This document shows, piece after piece, positions 58,801 to 64,000 of a stretch of 64,000 bases of DNA. Made by a program: the position numbers and the translations under genes. Under the pieces are notes generated by a model. That model was not told the origin of the DNA. It saw only the letters and a list, made by a program, of their open reading frames with translations, and ran no database searches. Position 1 is the first letter of the stretch. Every line of letters begins with the position of its first letter. The stretch is from Lytechinus variegatus (lineage: Eukaryota; Echinodermata; Echinoidea; Temnopleuroida; Toxopneustidae), in assembly GCF_018143015.1 (NCBI RefSeq), contig NC_054742.1, positions 53,825,195 through 53,889,194 of the forward strand, given 5' to 3'.

Positions 58801-60990
58801 ATTTTAATGTATATAAGTTTTCAATTTCAGTCTGCTGGTTTTTTGTATTTGCTGTGGAAATGGCAAACTTTACCTGTAAAAAAAATACAAAACAAGAGCA
58901 AGCTAAATAGGGGCTACTTAATGCTAGGTTGTTCATATATGAAATGTAAATCACATTCACCCAGTCCAGACTTAAAGAAACAAGTACAACCAGGATATAA
59001 AAGTTAATAAAACACTAATGATTTTTTCTCTAAACAGGATACATTTATTTTTCAAGTATTGCTTTAAACTGAATCAACTGTGTATGTAGAGAGAGAGAGA
59101 GACTTCCTTTATTTTGGAGATTGCTTTAAAAAATTTGGGAAATTCATGAACATTCACAATGTTGCATGCAACCAGTTTATTTCTTGTATAAATTTTCATG
59201 TTTTGTGTACAGGAAACATGTTTGTGAAAGTTTTTGTAAACAAAAATAAAGAAAACATTTTTTTTAAATTCATTGTGCATAAAACAATCCATCTTGTCTG
59301 TGTCATTCATCTTGATTCTCAATTTTGAAATGTATGTGGATAAATAAGCTTACAGATTAAGTAAATTTAACCTTTTTTTTTTATGGTTATCCAGGTGGAA
59401 TTTGTCTACAATCTGTTCCTGTTTTCACTCACAGTGCAAAAGCAAGCCTTACTTATTTTTGTTTATTCCCCCCCCCCAAAAAAAAATATAAAGTCAAACC
59501 CCTATAAGATCACCATGAGGGAAGCAAGAAACAGTACCAACTGGAAACAGATTGCCTTTATAGACAGGTTTTATGGCATATATTCCTTTTGAATGGGAGA
59601 CAATTTAGGGGCCACTTCAGACAGGTGTTCATTATAGAGAGGTAGCCACTAAAGGCGGTGCTACACCAGCCCGAGTTTGTTCAATCTCAAGATTTTAGCC
59701 TGATCAGCCCTCTTTGCGATTAATCTCGAGATTCAAGAAACCCAAATCTCCACCAGCTAAAGAAGAGCAATTCATGCTCGATCGAGGCTTTGATGCATTA
59801 TGGTCTGACGCAGTGAATAAATAATCCAGAGCGCGTCTGCACCTGCGAATTAGCGGAATGATTTGAAAAAAAAGCGCTATTTTGCAAATAATCCCAAATT
59901 CACTTGGGATTACAATCTCGAGATTAATCCAGCGAACTATCCCGATGATTGAGTCTCCATTACAAATAATCTTGAGATTTTTCAGATCGGGATAATTTGC
60001 CGGATCTGAAACGATTATTTGAAAACTCCAGCTGGTGCAGACGACCCTTAGGAGAGGTTTGACTGGACTAAAGTTAGTAGGTTGTCCACAAATTACGATA
60101 ACTTGTGGTGGGGATCAAGGTTACAAGCCAAAATAGGGTTTTTTTCAGTGTGGATCCAAGCAAATTAATAGAACTTTTGATGAGAGGTAAGAAGAATTTG
60201 CATCGTTCAGATAGGAATGCAAGTCTTGTTCATGTGATGCCGACTTACTTATAAAAAACTTCATCTGTTTTTCATTAGATGGATATAAGGCATGATCAAG
60301 CTCTCGTTCTGTACGAGTATTTTTGTAATCTGGCAGGTGTGGAAGTCTTGCATGTGTTCAGGGAAGACTGAAACTCATTTTTTGAAATCATAAAAATAGA
60401 AATCACTAGGTAAAATAAGTGTGTGCCATCCCAGCTCAAATTCTAAACAGATTCATGTTTGCAGCAGCCAAAGGTTGATATTTTTGCATCTTTGAGTGAT
60501 TTACAAGTACCCTAAATAAGTGTAATATCAATGTAAGTGATGAATTCGTAAATGGGTACTAATTAGGTTTTGATTTCATTTAGGCAGAGAGAAAAAAAGT
60601 ATTACTGATGTGATGTACATATCTGTAAAGTGTAACTTACATTTTGACCAAAATAAATTCCCCCATAAATAAACAGCAATGTGCCTAATTTTATTTTTCA
60701 ATATAGTCAATTTCTTGATATGATAAGCAATTATATATAATAATAATGACAATTTTATATACTGCAAAATTGCCTATGTATCACATATTTCTATATAATC
60801 AATTTATTGTGCTACATTTAATAGTCATTGAGATTTATTATTCTATAGAACAAGTATGTTATTGTTTATTTTTATTAATTTATTGTTATTTTCTTCCTTC
60901 CAATGTTGAACACAGGTTGCTAAACTAGTCCAGGAATTGACCAATGCATCTACAGCTGTTCTCTTTGAACTCATCCTTATTGCACATCAG
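32849..60990 (+). CDS. C12orf56: Gene 2: C12orf56-like protein (8 exons in window, 3' end missing)
   Basis: Exons are 32849-33103, 47351-48292, 48809-48885, 49856-49997, 50636-50745, 52631-52720, 54298-54439 and 60916-60990, giving 611 residues so far. The N-terminus ([34 protein letters not shown]) and the next block ([15 protein letters not shown]) are what I recognise as the conserved start of vertebrate C12orf56, a protein of about 620 residues and unknown function. The N-terminal block looks like a short beta-rich PH-like fold (inference). The middle is a long Ser/Pro-rich disordered stretch (residues ~105-370), and the C-terminal exons are helical. No signal peptide or membrane segment is seen. 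Exon 8 ends on a clean donor with no stop, so the gene runs past 64000. Identification rests on memory of the family, not on a search. Confidence 0.75.
33279..33713. mobile_element. MITE with AGAGGCGCA ends, gene 2 intron 1
   Basis: AGAGGCGCATGGCTAATATG with GGAGACTC at the left, and GGAGACAGTCTCC, then CAATATTGGCCGTGCGCCTCT at the right, form an inverted repeat with about three mismatches in 26 bases. Confidence 0.7.
34790..35160 (-). pseudogene. LINE 3' end remnant with GATA tail, antisense
   Basis: On the minus strand, GCCTTTGGCTGCGATGATCT then TTTTAATAAACCATTTTATC and a TATC-type tail match the 3' end of the LINE at 61425-62818 (GCCTTTGGGCTACCATGAA, TTTAATAAAACCATTTATC, tail TCTATCTATC). 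No coding part is left. Confidence 0.6.
35364..36158. mobile_element. Possible diverged TTAA-flanked MITE
   Basis: TTAAAGAGAAATTCCAGTAG at the left and CTAGCATTTACCTTTAA at the right are weakly inverse, with TTAA at both edges. The arms are too diverged to align confidently by eye. Confidence 0.35.
36780..37090. repeat. Unassigned GC-richer repeat fragment next to the foldback element
   Basis: Begins with a G/C run (ACCCGGGGGGGGACCCTCCA) and has phrases such as GGGTCCCATTTCAGGCTCTC and AAAAAGGGTTGCATTTCAGC followed by CT-rich sequence. It looks like a separate repeat, but its ends are not visible. Confidence 0.35.
37768..39460 (+). repeat. Left-arm tandem array of the foldback element (~8 units)
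   Basis: Each unit carries GGCTTTGCTCTATCAGCTAC, AAAGCCTACCCCCTC, TTGCCTATTTATTGGAAA, ATTCACCATTTTGGAGCCCC, CATTGAGGCAAAAAGGCGTT and CTTGAAACCACTT with variation. Spacing between junctions ranges from 199 to 224 bp. Confidence 0.88.
39480..40890 (-). repeat. Right-arm tandem array of the foldback element (~7 units)
   Basis: The same unit in reverse complement, for example GCCTCAATGGGGGCTCAAAA, AATGGTGAATTTGCAATAAA and AAGTGGTTTCAAGGCA. It has about one or two fewer units than the left arm. Confidence 0.88.
41660..41810 (+). repeat. Possible SINE 3' tail
   Basis: GGGGCGAGAGATCGAACCTT followed by CTTTATGCGCCTTGAGCACT and GGATTTGGCGCTTTACAAGT then an ATT-rich tail resembles the end of tRNA-derived SINEs in marine invertebrates. 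No good A box is seen. Confidence 0.35.
41811..44185. other. Gene 2 intron 1: nothing recognised
   Basis: AT-rich intronic DNA with scattered TACATGTA words, an isolated G run at 43207 and ATT/ATC microsatellite scraps near 43590-43790. Confidence 0.5.
44190..44782. mobile_element. Diverged foldback MITE, gene 2 intron 1
   Basis: AAAGGATAGTCCAGGGCTCC at the left and CTTCAGCCTGGAGTAA at the right are inverse-related. The inner arm TTTTCATCAAAATCTGATCA with AACAAAGTTATTGAATTTTA resembles the right arm and the TTAA family. The TTAA ends are lost. Confidence 0.5.
45230..46360. repeat. Cluster of TACATGTA palindromic words
   Basis: ACATGTACATGTA-type words at about 45240, 45588-45620, 45930-45992, 46190 and 46266. 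A 20-bp perfect palindrome, ATACTGTACATGTACAGTAT, lies at 46331-46350. No gene in this stretch. Confidence 0.7.
46368..46689. mobile_element. MITE with GGCCCGTATTCTGAA-type ends, gene 2 intron 1
   Basis: GGCCCGAATTCTGCCGGGTA at the left and AGGGTTCAGAATACAGGCC at the right are inverse-related, followed inward by AGGTTTAACTTTAGACC and GTTAAACTTTAAACCACAGT. Same end style as 5035-5293 but a different family. Confidence 0.6.
47351..48292 (+). CDS. C12orf56: Gene 2 exon 2 (conserved block plus Ser-rich disordered region)
   Basis: Acceptor TTGCAG to donor GTAAGT, 314 codons, phase 0 both ends. It begins with the conserved [19 protein letters not shown], then shows basic [12 protein letters not shown] and long runs rich in S, D and P ([19 protein letters not shown]). 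It ends in a second conserved block, [20 protein letters not shown]. The start and end are ordered and the centre is low-complexity. An intron retained at 48292 would reach a stop at 48331. Confidence 0.88.
48809..48885 (+). CDS. C12orf56: Gene 2 exon 3
   Basis: 77 bp from acceptor TCTCTAG to donor GTATAT. It encodes [19 protein letters not shown] and continues the frame of exon 2; phase 0 in, 2 out. Confidence 0.75.
48946..49592. repeat. GGAT-rich minisatellite, gene 2 intron 3
   Basis: Four copies of a ~155-169-bp unit, starting near 48961, 49130, 49285 and 49447. Each opens with GGAAGGAGGGAAGGGCAGAA, then GATGGATG-type repeats. The antisense frame of 217 codons here ([14 protein letters not shown] style) is a product of the repeat, not a gene. 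Confidence 0.88.
49856..49997 (+). CDS. C12orf56: Gene 2 exon 4
   Basis: 142 bp from acceptor GCCAG to donor GTAATC, phase 2 in, 0 out. It encodes a helical stretch ([36 protein letters not shown]). Confidence 0.85.
50636..50745 (+). CDS. C12orf56: Gene 2 exon 5
   Basis: 110 bp from acceptor TTCCAG to donor GTAAGA. It encodes [19 protein letters not shown] and [13 protein letters not shown]; phase 0 in, 2 out. The donor splits a GAA codon completed by exon 6. Confidence 0.85.
50746..52630. other. Gene 2 intron 5: nothing recognised
   Basis: AT-rich intron with an inverted TCAGACCC/GGGTCTG pair at 51735-51790 and no coding signal. Confidence 0.5.
52631..52720 (+). CDS. C12orf56: Gene 2 exon 6
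   Basis: 90 bp from a strong acceptor (CCCCCCTCAG) to donor GTACGT. It encodes [18 protein letters not shown] and [11 protein letters not shown]; phase 2 in, 2 out. Confidence 0.85.
52780..52965. repeat. (CAT)n microsatellite, gene 2 intron 6
   Basis: ATCATC repeats with interspersed AGACATT and AACAACATC units, starting about 60 bp after exon 6. Frames through it (poly-I or poly-S) are not genes. Confidence 0.9.
53755..54048 (-). mobile_element. tRNA-derived SINE, antisense in gene 2 intron 6
   Basis: On the minus strand it opens GGAGCGTTGTGGCCCAGTGG (box A TGGCCCAGTGG), has box B GGTTCGAATCC (53985-53995 region), and runs through a body ending in GCGCTATATAAGCATG and an (ATT)n tail at 53757. 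The tRNA-like head, polymerase III boxes and simple tail define a SINE; it is not a tRNA gene, as the acceptor stem does not close. Confidence 0.85.
54298..54439 (+). CDS. C12orf56: Gene 2 exon 7
   Basis: 142 bp from acceptor CCCACAG to donor GTGTGT. It encodes [20 protein letters not shown] and [13 protein letters not shown]; phase 2 in, 0 out. The donor is weaker than in the other exons. Confidence 0.8.
55655..55905 (-). pseudogene. LINE C-terminal fragment (RTE-like), antisense, with internal stop
   Basis: The minus strand reads [18 protein letters not shown], a stop, then [20 protein letters not shown] and [17 protein letters not shown]. The GRxKKTW and EDAxDRxxW pattern is the usual tail of many invertebrate LINE reverse transcriptases. 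The in-frame TAG and the loss of the rest mark it as dead. Confidence 0.7.
56017..56630. mobile_element. TTAA-type foldback MITE, gene 2 intron 7
   Basis: TTAAAGGACAAGTCCACCCC at the left and CTAGGGTGAACTTGACCTTG at the right. The arms share ATCGGATGTAAAATAAGAAA with the 18560-19170 copy. The right TTAA has decayed. Confidence 0.8.
56900..59640. other. Gene 2 intron 7, middle: nothing convincing
   Basis: AT-rich intron with TATATA and poly-A/T runs. A phase-0 open stretch after TTATCCAG at 59395 lacks a donor and is not called. Confidence 0.5.
59650..60050. mobile_element. MITE with CTACACCAGC / GCTGGTGCAG ends
   Basis: AAAGGCGGTGCTACACCAGC at the left is inverse to GCTGGTGCAGACGACCCTTA at the right. 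The inside is a chain of ATCTCGAGATT-like inverted words (TTAATCTCGAGATTCAAG, ACAATCTCGAGATTAATCC). Confidence 0.65.
60916..60990 (+). CDS. C12orf56: Gene 2 exon 8 (last visible exon)
   Basis: 75 bp from acceptor CACAG to donor GTAATG, 25 codons, phase 0. It encodes [20 protein letters not shown] and LIAHQ, a helical piece that fits the style of exons 4-7. The coding sequence must continue beyond the window. Confidence 0.7.
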
Positions 60991-61428
60991 GTAATGATGA
61001 TAGTCCTTAACCCTTTGAACCCTAAATTATAAGGGGGCTACACGGGCCTAATCACTAGTGGCAGGCCATAGATATTCATTCGAGCCAACCCATTGCTATT
61101 TTTTTTATTTTGATATGGCTGATTGACAAAGTGTATGCATATGATTGTCCATCTAACACTGATTCTATTTTTGGTAATTACTGAACTTCCTTTTCCCAAA
61201 TTGGGAAGAAATATCACCAATTTTGGACTATATTTTCACTGGCGGAAGGATTAGGGCTATTTTGCTGTTTGAGGTGATGAATCTGCTCCCCCCGAAGGTG
61301 TCTTCAAACACGCCAATTTATTTTTAAAATGAGCCGGTCGAGGGACCCTTTTCTGATCAGATATGGATTGCCAGATACATATCCTATCCACTGGTAGTAA
61401 ACATTCGACCCCCAAATTTCATCCTTAA

Positions 61429-61905
61429 ATGATAAAAAAATGCAATAGACGACTGTTCATGTTGCGTAAACTTAAACGGTTCAATTTACCCATGTATGAT
61501 CTTATTACTGTGTATACTGGATACATTAGACCCATTGTGGAATATTGTGCTCCTCTGTTCCACTCCAATCTTACTAAAAATCAAACTGAAAACATAGAAA
61601 AAATACAAAAACGTGCAATTAAAATCATACTTGGTTCCAGGTACATTGCTTATGAGGAATCACTAGAAATGTGCAATTTATCAACTTTGGAACAAAGGAG
61701 GGTTAAGTTATGTTTAGACTTTGCTTTGAATTTAGAGAAACATCCTAGGTACTCATCTTGGTTACCTGTTGCTAGGAATATTGATTTTAACCTAAGACGT
61801 GTAAAAAAATACTCACAATTACATTGTAAAACTGATAGGTTTCAGAAGAGTGCAATTCCATATTTTATTAATATCCTGAATGAATATCATTCCAAAAACT
61901 CTTAA
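61429..61905 (+). pseudogene. LINE reverse transcriptase C-terminus
   Basis: An open frame of 158 codons reads NRRLFMLRKLKRFNLPMYDL, YIRPIVEYCAPLFHSNLTKN, IEKIQKRAIKIILGSRYIAY, LEQRRVKLCLDFALNLEKH and DRFQKSAIPYFINILNEYH. This is the region after the catalytic domain in jockey/CR1-like LINEs. The catalytic part is missing, so it is a truncated copy although its frame is intact. Confidence 0.88.
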
Positions 61906-62109
61906 TCTGTCCAGTTTTAAGTGATTCCTTTGTTCATATGACCAAGAATTCCTTCACTTTGGAATGGAGTGTGAAATGTACACTGCCCATGCAAATTCTT
62001 TAGGGCAGCAGTTTGATTTATATTGTGCAATAACAACTTACACTGTCAGGGAATACCAGTGTGTATGTATAGTTCACATCTCATTCATACATGTATGTCA
62101 ATTGACATT

Positions 62110-62545
62110 ATGCCATGACTTTGCAGGGATAGGTGTCGTGTGGGCGGTACCGGAGCGGCGGACGCGACATCGGGACTGGCCCTATGGTTTCGGAGTGCTG
62201 CAGTTTGGGGTGTGTGGTTCCGGACGGCTGTTGCTTGGTTGGACGGGCGCATTAGACTTATGGTCGCATATCCGATCGGGTTGGGTGGCTGGGAGGAGTG
62301 TGTTTCCCTGGGAGTGATGGGTGTGACAAGCTTGTGCCATGCCCATTGCTCCCGGTGGATACATTTCTCTCGGCGCCTTTCTCGTCGTGTGTGCGACTGG
62401 TGGTTTTTTTGCGCCTGTCCAGCTAGGAAGTGGCTGTTTGGGACCGAGCATTTCTGGGCTGTAGCGCTTCGGAGGTGTAGGGGTATGTCTCGGAGTCACG
62501 TCCGTTGCTCTGGTGTTACCCATTTCCAGACCTGTCCTCAATTTT
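62110..62545. other. GC-rich island inside LINE 3' region
   Basis: This 430-bp stretch is far richer in G and C than anything around it (GGGCGGTACCGGAGCGGCGG, GGTTGGACGGGCGCATTAGA). A frame of 135 codons spans it but shows no recognised motif and no repeat homology to known protein families. It may be 3' UTR of this LINE family or an insertion. Confidence 0.45.
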
Positions 62546-63783
62546 AATTCTGATTTTAATTTGCATTATATATTTATGAGTTATCTTTTATTATTCTAAC
62601 TTAATTGGTTTGGAGGCTTATGTATGTCTGTATCTTTATGATTTTTGTATATTGATAGTTTACTTTGAAATTTTCATGTTGTTCAAAATGGTCTTTGTAT
62701 ATATCTTATCTTACATGTATATGTAACAAGATCTTTACAATGTAAAACAATGTAAATTTAGCCTTTGGGCTACCATGAATTGTTTTTTTTAATAAAACCA
62801 TTTATCTATCTATCTATATATTTTTTATGAATTTTTTAAAGTGCCAATTTAACACATGAGTCTATGGGGAATGAATTAGGCCTGTGATACCAGGGGCGGC
62901 GGTGACCTACATGTACACCCTGAATTATTTGCACATATCGACCTCATTCACAAACTCCCATGATTCGAGACCCAACGGCATCTTCCCCCCACTAGTACCT
63001 GAACCGAGCCAGCTGAAGTTGTTTACCTTCTCATAGACCTAATCTACAAACAGAATTATCAACTTTATTGTCTGTTTTGGGCTCAAAATCACTGTCTTTA
63101 CCAAAGTCAGATATATCAATTGCTTCCCCATAGTAAGCATGTGACTCGCCTTGTATTATGCCGCATATACGACACGAACAATCGCAGAAAAGTGGCATAT
63201 TTTGGTCATTTTTTATGCAAAATCCTTCCAAAATCATTGCCAATCTTGACTGAAATTATTGACTAAATATTCTTACACGTATATGTACTAGAGAGATGAT
63301 GTCATTTTTAAAAGATCACTTGACATTTTGAAGTCATATGGCTGTAGGCCAGAATACCGGCCTATCGGGTATATGCGCATTCACGAGTGGTAATTGGTAG
63401 GCCGGTATTCCGGCCTGTCGGGTTCAAAGGGTTAAAGATGGAACAGACTAGTAGGGGGAAGGTGTAACCTTGTCAGTGATTTCCAATGTCAGACATACTC
63501 TTAGCCAATCAGATGGATTTCAATAGCTTTTAACAATTTCTGGTGAAAATCACTGACAATGTGCCTCATGAAATGTCACATATTTCTGAAGATGAATTGC
63601 TCTACAGGGGAGTGTTTCACAATCAATTTTCAATGACAATTTGTTCTCGGTCAAAATGCAAAGGTTTCAGTAGCTTACAGTCGTTGTGTGTGAAGATCAT
63701 TTATATAACACTTCATGAAATACTCTCATGCTCATGTGATGGCACGCTCATAGGGAAACAATTAAATATATATTTCAATTGAA

Positions 63784-64000
63784 AAAAATATGTTTCTCTT
63801 CCACTAAACCATTTCACTTTTAAAAATTGTATTCCACTTTATGAAAAAAAATATGTTTTACTTTTGAAAAAAAATATATATTTCACTTTTCAAAAAAATA
63901 TATTTCACTTTAAAAAAAATATATTTCACTTTCCAAAAAAATATATTTCACTTTTCAAAAAATATATTTCACTTTTCAAAAAAAATATATTTCTCTTATC
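63784..64000. repeat. ~22-bp tandem repeat (ATATATTTCACTTTTCAAAA), runs off the window
   Basis: About nine imperfect units of A-run, TATATTTCACTTTTC, becoming more regular toward the end, with poly-A length variation. Confidence 0.85.

Larger units (their letters stand above)
61425..62818 (+). mobile_element. 5'-truncated LINE with (TCTA)n tail, nested
   Basis: It begins at or just before a reverse transcriptase tail, runs through a 3' UTR ending GCCTTTGGGCTACCATGAA, AATAAAACCA and a TCTATCTATC microsatellite tail. A short GATA-tailed remnant of the same 3' end lies antisense at 34790-35160. Confidence 0.75.
61007..63435. mobile_element. Element with perfect 16-bp TIR and TTAA ends, gene 2 intron 8
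   Basis: TTAACCCTTTGAACCC at 61007-61022 and its exact inverse at 63420-63435. AGGCCGGTATTCCGGCCT-type inverted words lie near the right end (63355-63418). A LINE is nested inside at about 61425-62818. No transposase is seen. Confidence 0.7.

Noticed and set aside
59395..59500. Possible extra exon of gene 2 ([15 protein letters not shown]...)
   Set aside because: There is an acceptor, but no donor in a usable place, and exons 7 and 8 already join in phase 0.
62140..62547. 135-codon frame in the GC-rich island as a gene
   Set aside because: Trp/Arg/Gly-rich composition typical of GC-rich non-coding DNA, no motif, lies in a LINE 3' region.

Overview
The window is animal (metazoan) nuclear DNA, AT-rich and dominated by introns and transposable-element remains. 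Several things point to an echinoderm, probably a sea urchin: an abundance of TACATGTA and AGGCCTA palindromic words, families of TTAA-flanked foldback MITEs beginning AGGGGAAGTTCACCC or AGGACAAGTCCACCC, and a large foldback element of tandem repeat arms like the TU elements described in sea urchins. The organism call is inference from repeat style, not from a marker gene.

Two spliced genes on the + strand can be read exon by exon. Gene 1 (7118-25730, nine exons) encodes a protein of about 860 residues with a FAR1/WRKY-GCM1-like zinc cluster, a MULE-type DDE transposase core whose D, D and E are all present, and a SWIM zinc finger. It looks like a host gene derived from a Mutator-like transposase. 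Gene 2 (32849 to beyond the window edge; eight exons visible, last at 60916-60990) looks like the orthologue of the uncharacterised vertebrate gene C12orf56. All junctions I use are GT-AG and phase-consistent, except the donor of gene 1 exon 8, which stays ambiguous.

Region by region: 1-7000 is intergenic and holds a nested transposon island (1602-4194), a tandem poly-G repeat and a small MITE (5035-5293). 7.1-25.7 kb is gene 1; its introns hold LINE 3' ends (two copies of one family, one inserted in the other), TTAA MITEs and a ~143-bp tandem array carrying four perfect DR1 nuclear-receptor half-site pairs. A hAT-like MITE with an 8-bp target duplication sits just behind the stop codon. 27.5-32.6 kb is intergenic repeats and includes an inverted copy of the gene 1 promoter-proximal sequence. 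32.8-64 kb is gene 2; its 14.2-kb first intron carries a 4.4-kb palindromic foldback element (37118-41540), and later introns hold minisatellites, a tRNA-derived SINE, MITEs and LINE fragments.

I see no rRNA, intact tRNA, CRISPR, prokaryotic or viral genes. The most unusual structure is the 4.4-kb foldback palindrome. Next come the gene 1 transposase-derived protein, the re-arranged promoter module shared between the two gene starts, and the inverted repeats that bracket exons 6-7 of gene 1.
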